A stretch of DNA of 64,000 nucleotides from an uncultured Odoribacter sp. Its GTDB lineage: Bacteria; Bacteroidota; Bacteroidia; Bacteroidales; Marinifilaceae. The stretch lies in the NCBI GenBank assembly GCA_900541415.1, contig UQJP01000011.1, forward strand, positions 1 to 64,000, written 5' to 3'. Position numbers and translations under genes: made by a program. Positions 7,817 to 17,121 of this stretch are shown one piece after another (position 1 is the stretch's first letter; the number at the start of each line of letters is the position of its first letter). The notes under the pieces are model-generated. The model ran no database searches. It was not told the origin of the DNA and saw only the letters and a list, made by a program, of their open reading frames with translations.

Positions 7817-8980
7817 TCAGGACATTCGTCCTTTATAATCTTCATATCCGAATTTCCGGATTAGCCGGAAACCCGTTTCCGGATTCCAAATTCCGATGGC
7901 AGGATGTGAAACACCGTTGAACATGGTTGTTTTCACCATCGTATAATGAATCATATCCCGAAATACAATCCGGTCGCCCACTTGCGGCTCGCGCCCGCCG
8001 TCCCACGCCCAATCTCCGTAAAAATCCCCGGCCAGACAGCTATTTCCTCCCATCCTCCAACGCTTCTCTCCTGCTTCCGGCTCATGTGTTCCTAAGATCG
8101 CGGGCTTATACGGCATTTCCAGACAATCGGGCATGTGGCAGGCAAAAGACACGTTCAGCATCAAAGTATTTACCCCGCCATTCCGCACAACATCTTCGAC
8201 CGTAGCCACCAAACAGCCCGTATCCCACGTAAAGGCACTTCCCGGCTCTAAAATAATCCGCAGATGAGGGTATTTCGCTTTAAATTCTGTCAATATCCGG
8301 ATCAACTCCTGTTCATCATACTCCGGGTGTGTCATCAGGTGTCCCCCTCCCATGTTCAGCCATTTAAGCTGCGGGAAGAATCGCCCGAAACGGTTTTCCA
8401 CCGCTTCCAGAGTCCGCCTCAGGTCATCCGGACGCGATTCACACAAAGCATGAAAATGCAACCCTTCCACCCCTTCCGGCAATACGGTCAAATCCTCCGA
8501 TAATATTCCCAGCCGCGATCCACGGTCGCAAGGATTATACAGATCGGTTTCCACGGTCGAATATTCCGGATTCACCCGCAAACCGCAGGACACTCCGGCT
8601 TCCATCGCCCGCTTTCCGAGCCGGGCAAACATACCGAGGGAATTAAAGGTGATATGGTTACTGTATTTTAAAATCTCATCGTATTCCTGTTCCATGTAAA
8701 CCGGAGCATAGGTGTGGGCAGGCTGGCCGAATTCCTCAAAAACGAGACGAGCCTCCGCAAGCGAACTTGCAGTGGCTCCGTCAGCATGTTTTTTCAATTC
8801 GGGAAAGATACTCCACATCGCACAGGCTTTCAGGGCAACGATTACCTCTACTCCCGCTTTCTTCCTCACTTCATCGATCACCTTCATGTTTCCGGCCAGC
8901 AAATCTTCGTGAAGCACGTAAGCCGGAGAAGGCACCGCTGAAAAATCCCACTCTTTCAGTATCTTATCTTTCCAGGTCAT
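7817..8980 (-). CDS. nspC: Carboxynorspermidine/carboxyspermidine decarboxylase
   Basis: This 387-residue PLP enzyme of the alanine-racemase-fold decarboxylase family removes the carboxyl group from carboxyspermidine (or carboxynorspermidine), the last step of the aspartate-semialdehyde route to spermidine. The PLP lysine is K51 in VIVALKACAMWS, and the C-terminal LEPGSAF and CLAGDF motifs match the family. It overlaps the dehydrogenase gene upstream by 4 nt, so the two are translationally coupled and encode consecutive pathway steps. Which polyamine is made cannot be read from the sequence; spermidine is usual in gut Bacteroidetes. Confidence 0.92.
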   Translation of the reverse strand: MTWKDKILKEWDFSAVPSPAYVLHEDLLAGNMKVIDEVRKKAGVEVIVALKACAMWSIFPELKKHADGATASSLAEARLVFEEFGQPAHTYAPVYMEQEYDEILKYSNHITFNSLGMFARLGKRAMEAGVSCGLRVNPEYSTVETDLYNPCDRGSRLGILSEDLTVLPEGVEGLHFHALCESRPDDLRRTLEAVENRFGRFFPQLKWLNMGGGHLMTHPEYDEQELIRILTEFKAKYPHLRIILEPGSAFTWDTGCLVATVEDVVRNGGVNTLMLNVSFACHMPDCLEMPYKPAILGTHEPEAGEKRWRMGGNSCLAGDFYGDWAWDGGREPQVGDRIVFRDMIHYTMVKTTMFNGVSHPAIGIWNPETGFRLIRKFGYEDYKGRMS

Positions 8981-10167
8981 ACTTCGAGGTCAATATCGAA
9001 TTTTTCCACCCAGGGCAATCCCTGTTCTCCCAGCTCTGCCAAGAACGGATCCGGATCAAATTCCTCCACATTATACACTCCTGCCCCTTTCCACAATCCT
9101 TTGGCAAACATAGCTGCGCCCAAAGCTGCCGGAACTCCGGTGGTATAGCTCACCGCCTGTGTTCCCGTTTCCTTGAAAGCACGTTCGTGGTCGCAATTGT
9201 TATAGATATAGTAAGTTCTCTCTTTTCCGTCCTTGATTCCCTTAATCCGGCAACCGATAGAAGTCTGCCCGTGATAGTTTACCCCCAACGATTTTGGATC
9301 GGGCAATACGGCTTTCAGGAATTGAATCGGCACGATTTCCACACCGTTATACATAATCGGGTCGATACGCGACATGCCGATGTTCTGGATCACCCGCAAA
9401 TGGGTTAAATATTCCTGTCCGAATGTCATCCAGAAACGGGCGCGTTTGATCGTGGGATAATTTTTCACCAGCGATTCCAATTCTTCGTGATAGATCACAT
9501 ACGATTCCCGTTCCCCGATTTCCGGATAGGTCAACGGTTTATGGATTTCATGCGGTTCGGTCACCACCCATTTCCCATTTTCCCAGTAACGTCCTTTCTG
9601 GGTCACCTCACGAATATTGATTTCCGGATTGAAGTTTGTGGCAAAAGCCATACCGTGGTTCCCGGCATTACAATCCACAATATCCAGATAATGAATTTCA
9701 TCAAAATGATGTTTAGCGGCATAAGCGGTAAAGATAGCCGAAACACCCGGGTCGAATCCGCATCCGAGAATGGCCGTCAGTCCTTTTTCCTTGAAACGAT
9801 CCTGATAAGCCCACTGCCAGCTATACTCAAACTTTGCCTCGTCTTTCGGCTCGTAATTCGCCGTATCCAGATAGTTCACCCCGCATTCCAGGCAAGCATC
9901 CATAATGGTCAGGTCTTGATAAGGCAAAGCCACATTTACAACAATATCGGGCTGGAACGAACGCATCAGGGCGCACAGTTCGGGTACCTTGTCGGCATCC
10001 ACTGCCGCCGTCTTTATCCGGTTACCACCGATAGCGGCCGCGATCTCGTCACACTTCGATTTTGTGCGGCTCGCCAGCATAATATCAGTAAATAAAGGAT
10101 TGCGCGCCACCTTGTGCGCAACGACCGTACCAACACCTCCGGCACCGATAATCAGAACTTTACTCAT
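8977..10167 (-). CDS. Carboxyspermidine (saccharopine-family) dehydrogenase
   Basis: A 396-residue saccharopine dehydrogenase-family protein with an N-terminal Rossmann motif GAGGVG (residues 8-13). In this context it is the carboxy(nor)spermidine dehydrogenase that condenses L-aspartate semialdehyde with putrescine or diaminopropane using NADPH. The 4-nt overlap with the decarboxylase gene nspC supports this over a lysine-pathway saccharopine dehydrogenase. The length is that of the single-domain bacterial form. No consensus -7 box was seen upstream; its ATG lies 79 nt from the end of the co-directional tolC-like gene, so read-through from the efflux operon is possible. Confidence 0.88.
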   Translation of the reverse strand: MSKVLIIGAGGVGTVVAHKVARNPLFTDIMLASRTKSKCDEIAAAIGGNRIKTAAVDADKVPELCALMRSFQPDIVVNVALPYQDLTIMDACLECGVNYLDTANYEPKDEAKFEYSWQWAYQDRFKEKGLTAILGCGFDPGVSAIFTAYAAKHHFDEIHYLDIVDCNAGNHGMAFATNFNPEINIREVTQKGRYWENGKWVVTEPHEIHKPLTYPEIGERESYVIYHEELESLVKNYPTIKRARFWMTFGQEYLTHLRVIQNIGMSRIDPIMYNGVEIVPIQFLKAVLPDPKSLGVNYHGQTSIGCRIKGIKDGKERTYYIYNNCDHERAFKETGTQAVSYTTGVPAALGAAMFAKGLWKGAGVYNVEEFDPDPFLAELGEQGLPWVEKFDIDLEV

Positions 10168-10245
10168 TGCAAATATTTTAAATGTTAAAGATATATGTCA
10201 ATGGGCTAAAGTACGAATAAATTTGAGCATACAAAAATAAGCGGC

Positions 10246-11571
10246 TTAATTTTTAACCTTCAGTTCCCCGCTGATCAGCAATAGGGATAATTCCGAAACT
10301 TTAGCCTGAAAAACAGCAGTTACCTCACGATCCACCGCATCGATATAGCTGCGTTGAAATTCCCGGAATTCTATCCCCGACAGCGTTCCGAGCTTATATT
10401 TTTCAAGGGCGGCATCCAGATTTTCAAAGGCTACGGCCGCACTCTCCTTTTCGAAGCTCACAATCTGAAGGTTATTTTCATAAGTGTTATAAAGCTGCGC
10501 CAGATCGGCTTTTAATTGCAATTCCGCCTCCTGATAAGACAGGTCGGCATTTTCCATATCCAATCGGGCATTTTTTATGCGTTTGCGGTTATCCAGTCGG
10601 TTAAACACATCCACGCTCACCGAAAATCCCCAATACGGACCGTTTGTCCGGTTGAGCGAAGTAGTCGCCTCAGGGGCTTTCGTACGGCTGTAATTGTACC
10701 CGGCAGCAAAATCCAGGGTTGGAAACAAGGCAGCACGCGCCAGCTTCATATCCAGTTCCGACACCTTCCGGTCGCGCCTTCCGATCATCAGGGTTGTATT
10801 CAGCTCCAACATTTTATCATTCAGTTCATTGAAAACCAATGGCTCCAGCAAGGTAATGGAATCCTTCACATACATCGCCTGCTGCAAATCGGCGTTCATC
10901 GACAAATTCAAAGCGATATAAGCACTTTTCAGCAGTTCTCTCTGCTTCATATAATTGGAACTGTCCGCATTCAGGTCGAGTTTCGCCTGCTGGGCATCCA
11001 AACCGGACAATACGCCTATCATATATTTATCCCTTGCTTCCTTATACCGCTCGGTGGACAACCCTAACGAATGGCGGGCGGCATCGAGCTTGCTGTGCTG
11101 CATAATCACATTATAGTAGGAAGCGCTTACATTCACAATCAGATTTTCTATCGCCATCTGGGTATTCAGTTCCCCGATTGTCATCATTTCCTGATATTTC
11201 TCCTGCGTAACGAACATGCCCATCCCGTCGAACAAACGCCAGTTCAAAGCCACTCCGGCGGTCAAAGCGTCCGACCGGGAACTGTTCAGTTCCCTGTTTT
11301 CCCCGTTCGTGGTTGTCTTCGAATCGTTGATCGTCTGTTTTTGTCCGGCAGTAACGCCCAAAGTAGGCAGGAAAGGAGAATAATTCAAATCGTTAGCCGC
11401 CATTTTTTCCTGATTGCGGATCATCTTGATCGAATAATTCGCCTCCAATGCTCTTTCGATACATTCTTCTAAAGTGACCCTTTTCTGGGCAGGCGCCGCC
11501 TGAAACATAGAAACCTGCAAGCCTATCAGCAACACAAACCGCATCGCTTGCTTTAAACCATTCTTTTTCAT
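10246..11571 (-). CDS. TolC-family outer-membrane efflux protein
   Basis: The ATG at 11571 gives 441 residues with a signal peptide (MKKNGLKQAMRFVLLIGLQV...QAAPAQ). The body is rich in long amphipathic helices with two repeated halves, as in TolC outer-membrane factors (RVTLEECIERALEANYSIK near the start; a second half with AALFPTLDFAAGYNYS). It forms the outer-membrane duct of the tripartite pump encoded by the two genes before it in the operon. The spacing to the RND gene is 27 nt. Confidence 0.9.
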   Translation of the reverse strand: MKKNGLKQAMRFVLLIGLQVSMFQAAPAQKRVTLEECIERALEANYSIKMIRNQEKMAANDLNYSPFLPTLGVTAGQKQTINDSKTTTNGENRELNSSRSDALTAGVALNWRLFDGMGMFVTQEKYQEMMTIGELNTQMAIENLIVNVSASYYNVIMQHSKLDAARHSLGLSTERYKEARDKYMIGVLSGLDAQQAKLDLNADSSNYMKQRELLKSAYIALNLSMNADLQQAMYVKDSITLLEPLVFNELNDKMLELNTTLMIGRRDRKVSELDMKLARAALFPTLDFAAGYNYSRTKAPEATTSLNRTNGPYWGFSVSVDVFNRLDNRKRIKNARLDMENADLSYQEAELQLKADLAQLYNTYENNLQIVSFEKESAAVAFENLDAALEKYKLGTLSGIEFREFQRSYIDAVDREVTAVFQAKVSELSLLLISGELKVKN

Positions 11572-11598
11572 CGTCAATTACTGGTCGTTATTATATTA

Positions 11599-14500
11599 TC
11601 ACTCCTTATGTTCTTCTTCTATCATTTTCACCGTATCGGAGGACAGGTAAGAATAGATTGCCGGAATCACAAACAGCGACAGGAAGGTTGCACCCACCAT
11701 TCCGCCGACAACGGCAATACCCATAGCGACACGGCTTTCCGCCCCCGCTCCGGTGGCCATGGCCATCGGCAAAATACCCAGCACGGTCGATAAGCTGGTC
11801 ATCAGAATCGGACGGAAACGGGCTACGGCTGCGTTTTTCACAGCCTCCAGCATCGGTTCCCCCTGCGCTTTCCGCTGATTGGCGAATTCCACAATCAAAA
11901 TACCGTTTTTCGATACCAACCCGATCAACATGATAATCCCGATCTGGCTGAAAATATTCATCGTTTGCTCGAAATACCACATGGATACCATCGCCCCGAT
12001 CAATGCCAGAGGCACGGTGAACATGATAATCAGCGGATCGCGGAAACTTTCGAACTGGGCCGCCAACACCAAATAGATGAAGACTAAAGCCAAAACAAAA
12101 GCAAACATCAAGCTGGACGAACTTTCCACGAAATCTTTGGAACTACCGGAAAGCGTTGTTTTAAAATTATCGTCCAGCACTTCGGCGGCAATTCTATCCA
12201 TTTCTTCCAGCCCCTGGGAAATGGTTTTCTTTTTAGCCAGCCCGGCGGATACCGTTGCCGCCACAAAACGGTCGTAACGGTACAATTGCGGAGGCATAGA
12301 GCTTTCGGAAGTCGTCACCAGGTTGTCCAAAGCAATCAGCTGCCCCGCCGAATTCCGCACATAAATATTCTGCAAATCGGAAGGTTTATTCCGGTTTTCC
12401 CGATCTAATTCGCTCAATATCTGATATTGTTTACCGTTCAGGATAAAATATCCCACCCGCTGTTCACTCATCGTCAATTGAAGCGTCTGGGCGATATTCT
12501 GCATGGAAACTCCCAGCACCGCCGCCTTATCCCGGTCGATATTGATGGTTAATTCCGGCTTCGTAAATTTCAAGTTCAAATCCGCTACCGAAAATATCGG
12601 GCTTTTGTTCACCTCCTCCATAAAACGGGGCAATACCCGCTTGAGGTCGTCGAGGTTTTTCGCCTGAATCACATATTCCACCGGAAGGCCGCCACGCCGC
12701 CCGCCGAAGGTTTGCTGCTGCGACACCATCGTACGCGCTCCCGTAAACTTTCTTACCTGCACGCCCAATTCATCGGCAATTTCCTGCTGTGTACGCTCTC
12801 TATCCTCCGGAGCCACCAGCCACAAGTTCAAATTGGAACGGTTTGTATTTCCTCCCCCGATCATCTCGATGATCTTTTCCTGTTCAGGCACTTCCTGTTC
12901 CAGGTAAGACGATAATTCGGTGGCATAACGATTCATGTATTCGAAAGTCGCTCCTTCGGGTGCGGTAGAAACGATACGGATATTGGAACGGTCTTCCAGC
13001 GGAGCCATTTCCGATGGAGTAGCCTGCCACAATAAAAAGATCAGGAACCCACTGACGAGCAATATCACCGGAGCCAGCCAACGCACTTTCATAAATCCGT
13101 CCAGCCCTTTCCGGTAGGATTCTATCATCCAGTTGAAAAAAGGCTCCGATTTCCGGTAAAACCAATTGTCGGTGACATTCCGGGTCAGCAGCTTCGTAGA
13201 AACCATCGGCGTAAACGTCAGGGCCACGAATGAAGATATAATCACCGCCCCTGTAATCACGATACTGAACTCCCGGAACAAACGCCCGGTGGTTCCCTGC
13301 AAAAACACAATCGGGAAAAACACCGCCACCAACGCAATCGTGGTAGCGATCACGGCAAAAAAGATTTCATTCGATCCCTTGAAACCGGCTTCCAAAGGCG
13401 ACATCCCCTGCTCGATTTTCGTGTAGATGTTCTCCATGACGACTATAGCGTCGTCCACCACCAGCCCGATCGCCAGCACCACCGCCAATAAAGTCAGGAT
13501 ATTTATGGAGAATCCCGCCAGATACATCACGAAAAACACACCGATCAGCGAAATCGGGATCGCCAACACAGGAATCAGCGTGGTGCGCCAGTTACGCAGG
13601 AACAGGAAAATAATCAAAACCACCAGCAAAAAAGCCTCTACGATGGTGTCTTTCACTTCATTGATCGAATTACGGATAAACACCGTGTTGTCAAAAGCAA
13701 CTCCGGCTTCAATATCTTCGGGCAAATCTTTTTCCAAATCCTGCATCACCCCGTATGCCTTATCGACAATGTCTATATAGTTGGCTCCCGGCTGGGGTGT
13801 AATCACACAGGCCACCATCGGGATTCCGTTCCGTTTCATGATCGAGCGCACATCTTCCGCATCGACTTCGGCAATTCCTATATCCTGAAAACGGACTACT
13901 TTATCCCCGCTTTCTTTAATCACCAAATGGTTAAAGTCATCTATCGTCATCAAACGCCCTAAAGTACGGATGGTCAGTTCCGTATTCTCTCCCTCGATAC
14001 GCCCCGAAGGCAATTCGATATTTTCGCTGGTAACGGCATCCCTCACATCCATCGGGGTAATCCCGTAAGCCGCCAGCAAAGAAGGATCCATCCGCAGACG
14101 CACGGAATATCGCTTTTCTCCCCAGATCGACACACTACTAACACCCGAAATGGTTTGTAACCGTTCTTTATAGTATTGTTCGGCATACATACTCAGGTCG
14201 ATCAGCGAACGCTGGTCGCTCCGTAACGACACACCGAAAATCGGCTGCGCATCGGCATCCGCTTTGGTCACGGTAGGCGGGTCTACGTCTTTCGGCAATT
14301 TACGCTGTGCCCCGGACACTTTATCGCGCACATCGTTGGCGGCTGTTTCCAGATCGACTTCCAGTTCAAATTCCACCGTAATAGAACTCCGTCCGTCACG
14401 GCTGGTACTGGTCAATGCCCGGATTCCCTGAATACCGTTGATCGCCGCTTCCAAAGGTTCTGTGATCTGAGTTTCGATAACGTCGGCATTTGCTCCCGGA

Positions 14501-14652
14501 AAACTGGTCGAAACCGAAATGATAGGCGGGTCCACACTGGGGTAATCACGCACCCCGAGGAACGCCAGGCCGATAAATCCGATCAGGATGAGCACAACGT
14601 TAATAACGGTGGCAAATACCGGCCTTTTTATACAGGTTGATGATAAACTCAT
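11599..14652 (-). CDS. RND multidrug efflux pump, inner-membrane subunit
   Basis: A 1017-residue resistance-nodulation-division transporter of the HAE1 (AcrB) type. Twelve transmembrane helices in two repeated halves flank two large periplasmic loops. The proton-relay motif GLVVDDAIVVMENIY lies near residue 400 in TM4 with the paired aspartates intact. The N-terminal helix is typical (MSLSSTCIKRPVFATVINVVL). It works with the upstream adaptor and downstream TolC protein to expel hydrophobic or amphiphilic compounds using proton motive force. Substrates cannot be predicted. No frame damage is seen. Confidence 0.93.
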   Translation of the reverse strand: MSLSSTCIKRPVFATVINVVLILIGFIGLAFLGVRDYPSVDPPIISVSTSFPGANADVIETQITEPLEAAINGIQGIRALTSTSRDGRSSITVEFELEVDLETAANDVRDKVSGAQRKLPKDVDPPTVTKADADAQPIFGVSLRSDQRSLIDLSMYAEQYYKERLQTISGVSSVSIWGEKRYSVRLRMDPSLLAAYGITPMDVRDAVTSENIELPSGRIEGENTELTIRTLGRLMTIDDFNHLVIKESGDKVVRFQDIGIAEVDAEDVRSIMKRNGIPMVACVITPQPGANYIDIVDKAYGVMQDLEKDLPEDIEAGVAFDNTVFIRNSINEVKDTIVEAFLLVVLIIFLFLRNWRTTLIPVLAIPISLIGVFFVMYLAGFSINILTLLAVVLAIGLVVDDAIVVMENIYTKIEQGMSPLEAGFKGSNEIFFAVIATTIALVAVFFPIVFLQGTTGRLFREFSIVITGAVIISSFVALTFTPMVSTKLLTRNVTDNWFYRKSEPFFNWMIESYRKGLDGFMKVRWLAPVILLVSGFLIFLLWQATPSEMAPLEDRSNIRIVSTAPEGATFEYMNRYATELSSYLEQEVPEQEKIIEMIGGGNTNRSNLNLWLVAPEDRERTQQEIADELGVQVRKFTGARTMVSQQQTFGGRRGGLPVEYVIQAKNLDDLKRVLPRFMEEVNKSPIFSVADLNLKFTKPELTINIDRDKAAVLGVSMQNIAQTLQLTMSEQRVGYFILNGKQYQILSELDRENRNKPSDLQNIYVRNSAGQLIALDNLVTTSESSMPPQLYRYDRFVAATVSAGLAKKKTISQGLEEMDRIAAEVLDDNFKTTLSGSSKDFVESSSSLMFAFVLALVFIYLVLAAQFESFRDPLIIMFTVPLALIGAMVSMWYFEQTMNIFSQIGIIMLIGLVSKNGILIVEFANQRKAQGEPMLEAVKNAAVARFRPILMTSLSTVLGILPMAMATGAGAESRVAMGIAVVGGMVGATFLSLFVIPAIYSYLSSDTVKMIEEEHKE

Positions 14653-14684
14653 TCTATCCTCAATTTAGCACATTAATACTTTCA

Positions 14685-15761
14685 TTATTTTGCCACATTG
14701 ACACTCACGGCCATTCCGTCGCGCAATTGCATCAGTCCTCCGGTAAGCACAGTGTCGCCGGGCTGGATGCCGGAAATCACTTCCACGAATTTCTCGCTAC
14801 GGCTCTCCGTCACCACGGGCACGCTGGCCGCTTTGCCGTTTTTCATCACCCACATCCGTTTTCCGTCCATTTCAGGCACAACGGCTTCGGTGGGTATGGC
14901 TATATATTCAGTATTACCATCCACAATCAGGTTTCCTTTGGCAAACATCCCCGGCATCAATTCCCCGTTCTTATTCTGGAAACGGGCACGCAGCAGGATC
15001 ATGCGGGTATTCACGTCGATCAAAGGATCTACTGCATATACCTGGGCAGAGAAAGTCTTGTCCTGTCCGGCCACCCGGAAAGCAATACTGCGTCCTTTCA
15101 AATTTTGGGACGCATATTTCTCGGCTATGGAAAATTCATATTTTAAAACGGAATTATCTACAATCCGGGCGATTTTTGAACTCGGCTGCACATAGCTCCC
15201 CTCACTCACATAACGAAATCCCATCACCCCGTCGAAAGGAGCCCGTATTTCTGTCCGGCTGATTTTCACTTTCAGCAATTCGATGTCGGCCACCAGCATA
15301 TTATAATCGGTCTGCAACTGGTCGAACGCTTCCCGGCTCACAGATTCCCTCTTCAACAAAATACGCTGTCTTTCCAATTTTTCCGACAACAGTTTTTGTT
15401 GAAATTCCGCCCGTGACAATTGTGCCTGAAGGTCGGCATCGTCCACTTTCAGCAGCAATTGCCCTTTTTTCACATGGCTACCCTCCTGAAAATAAATTTT
15501 CACTACTTTCCCCACGATCTCTGCTACCAGGTCCACTTCTTCATTTGCAAGCATGGTTCCGTTGGCCATAATCCCATTCGTAGAAATGGAAGTTTTCGCC
15601 ACGATACCCGTTACAGGTAAACTACTTTTCGCCCCGGCACTCCCGCCCCGGCTCTCGGTTGCTGTTTTCTCACCATTATTCAGCACTTTTGGAATGATAA
15701 TCCAAGCTGCAATCAGCACAGGAATGCCTATTTGCAGCGATCTTTTCACATATTTATTCAT
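14685..15761 (-). CDS. RND efflux periplasmic adaptor (membrane fusion protein)
   Basis: The start MNKYVKRSLQIG at 15761 is preferred over a longer frame because the following helix is then a normal N-terminal anchor and the upstream -7 box lies at 15832-15839. The 358-residue product has the barrel-hybrid (lipoyl-like) halves (EEVDLVAEIVGKVVKIYF...GSHVKKGQLLLKVDD), a coiled-coil hairpin (about 105-170) and the beta-barrel domain. It links the RND pump to the outer-membrane channel. First gene of the operon, with 32 nt before the pump gene. Confidence 0.9.
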   Translation of the reverse strand: MNKYVKRSLQIGIPVLIAAWIIIPKVLNNGEKTATESRGGSAGAKSSLPVTGIVAKTSISTNGIMANGTMLANEEVDLVAEIVGKVVKIYFQEGSHVKKGQLLLKVDDADLQAQLSRAEFQQKLLSEKLERQRILLKRESVSREAFDQLQTDYNMLVADIELLKVKISRTEIRAPFDGVMGFRYVSEGSYVQPSSKIARIVDNSVLKYEFSIAEKYASQNLKGRSIAFRVAGQDKTFSAQVYAVDPLIDVNTRMILLRARFQNKNGELMPGMFAKGNLIVDGNTEYIAIPTEAVVPEMDGKRMWVMKNGKAASVPVVTESRSEKFVEVISGIQPGDTVLTGGLMQLRDGMAVSVNVAK

Positions 15762-15831
15762 ACGTATATAATTATATTTCTCAATGCCCGTCCCCTCTCT
15801 TTCCGATGCCATTCAAAAAAGAAAGAGTTCA

Positions 15832-15839
15832 CAAATATA
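15832..15839 (-). promoter_or_regulatory. Putative -7 promoter box (TATATTTG) of the RND operon
   Basis: The reverse strand reads TATATTTG, a full match to TAnnTTTG, 70 nt before the adaptor ATG. No regulator gene lies next to the operon. Confidence 0.5.
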
Positions 15840-15933
15840 AAAAAATGCTTTCACACTAAAACACCCAACCACATTATATGTGTTAGACAAGGTCGCTTTC
15901 CAAAAGTTTAGCTGTTGTTTCGTTAAAAAAACA

Positions 15934-16860
15934 TTAAAACCATTTCATCCGCCGGATGGCTAAAAAACCGATTCCGGAGAAGGCTATCGATACCAAAGAA
16001 ATGATAATGAAACCGTATGTATTTTCCTGCAAGGAATTGGGTACGTTCATCCCATACAAACTGGCGATCAGTGTGGGAATCATCAGCAACACCGACAAAG
16101 CAGTCATTCGTTTCATAATGATATTCAGGTTATTAGAAATAACCGATGCAAATGCATCCATCGTTCCGCTAAGAATATCACTATAAATCCGCGCCGAATC
16201 CTGAGCCTGTCGCAGCTCGACTTCCACGTCTTCAAACAAGTCGGGATCGAAATATTGACGCTGCGTTTTCAGGTTTTTCAGCTTAATCAATAGGTTATCG
16301 TTTCCCCTCAAAGAGGTAATAAAAAAGACTAAAGATTTCTCAATTTTTAACAAACGTTGTAATTCTGCATTCTGAATGGAGCGTTCCAATTCCTTTTCCA
16401 CCGCCCGCGATTGATTGTCGATCTGTTTCAGATATTTCAAATACCATACGGAAGACGACAGGAACAAACGGAACACCAAATCCCAGTTGCTGTCCACCGT
16501 GAGCCGCTTTCTTTGCATGTGGAGCATAAAATCAGGCAACATGTCCGTTTTGTAGTGGCAAACGGTCACGAAATAATGTTCTTTCATAATGATCCCCAGG
16601 GGCACGGTGATATAGGGAATATCGTTTTCCGTTTCCCGGTAAGGGATACGCAGGATCATCAGCGTCCAACCGTCCTCTATTTCGATACGGGGACGTTCGT
16701 CAACATCGTGAATATCAGATAAAAATGCCTGGGGGATGTTCAATTCCTGAATCAGGTAACGATCGTCTTGCTCTGTTGGCAATTCAATACAAATCCAGCA
16801 ATCGTTCTGCCACGATTTTTTTTCGGCAAAAGCTTCGTTGCAGCACAAAAATCTTCTCAT
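15934..16860 (-). CDS. corA: CorA-family magnesium/divalent cation transporter
   Basis: A 308-residue CorA-type channel: a long soluble N-terminal alpha/beta and helical domain, then two C-terminal transmembrane helices. The signature YGMN is present (GMN at 270-272) at the end of TM1, followed by a short acidic loop that begins VPNSLQEN. It forms pentameric Mg2+ (or Co2+, Ni2+) channels in the inner membrane. A Shine-Dalgarno sequence inside a hairpin immediately precedes the ATG, and the predicted leader is about 100 nt, so expression may be controlled at translation. Metal specificity is not certain. Confidence 0.9.
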   Translation of the reverse strand: MRRFLCCNEAFAEKKSWQNDCWICIELPTEQDDRYLIQELNIPQAFLSDIHDVDERPRIEIEDGWTLMILRIPYRETENDIPYITVPLGIIMKEHYFVTVCHYKTDMLPDFMLHMQRKRLTVDSNWDLVFRLFLSSSVWYLKYLKQIDNQSRAVEKELERSIQNAELQRLLKIEKSLVFFITSLRGNDNLLIKLKNLKTQRQYFDPDLFEDVEVELRQAQDSARIYSDILSGTMDAFASVISNNLNIIMKRMTALSVLLMIPTLIASLYGMNVPNSLQENTYGFIIISLVSIAFSGIGFLAIRRMKWF

Positions 16861-16910
16861 AGAAAGCCTCCTTTCTTGTTACGAACAAAGGCCAGAGAAA
16901 ACCTTTGTCC
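16861..16910 (-). promoter_or_regulatory. Structured corA leader with two hairpins
   Basis: On the corA transcript, GGACAAAGG (16910-16902) pairs with CCTTTGTTC (16891-16883), one G-U pair, with a 10-nt loop. Next, AGAAAG (16876-16871) pairs with CTTTCT (16866-16861) around GAGG, so the strong Shine-Dalgarno AAAGGAGG lies across the second hairpin just before the ATG. It matches no known Mg2+ riboswitch I recognise. Confidence 0.4.
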
Positions 16911-16964
16911 AATTAATACTTTTGATGATAGTCGTCCATAGCAGTTGTTATGAATTTTGCGCGC

Positions 16965-16972
16965 CAAAGATA
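16965..16972 (-). promoter_or_regulatory. Putative -7 promoter box (TATCTTTG) of corA
   Basis: The reverse strand reads TATCTTTG, matching TAnnTTTG, 104 nt before the corA ATG. It implies a leader of roughly 100 nt that contains the two hairpins. Confidence 0.45.
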
Positions 16973-17061
16973 AGGTTAATTTTTTTATTACCGCCCCTCC
17001 AAAATATTTTCTTTACGCATTTTTTCTTTGACCGGATTTCCCGGAAGGCACACACACGAAA

Positions 17062-17087
17062 ACGGGATGGTAATCCTACCACCCCGT
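17062..17087 (-). terminator. Intrinsic terminator of the M23-dxr-rseP operon
   Basis: ACGGGATGGTA (17062-17072) and TACCACCCCGT (17077-17087) form an 11-bp stem with one mismatch and a 4-nt loop. On the reverse strand it is followed by TTTTCG. It lies 35 nt past the last gene of the leftward run. Confidence 0.65.
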
Positions 17088-17121
17088 CATATATCTTATA
17101 CACAATCACTTCGTGAAACAA

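Noticed and set aside
11599..14652. Possible frameshift in the RND pump
   Set aside because: The frame is intact with twelve helices and the proton-relay aspartates present.
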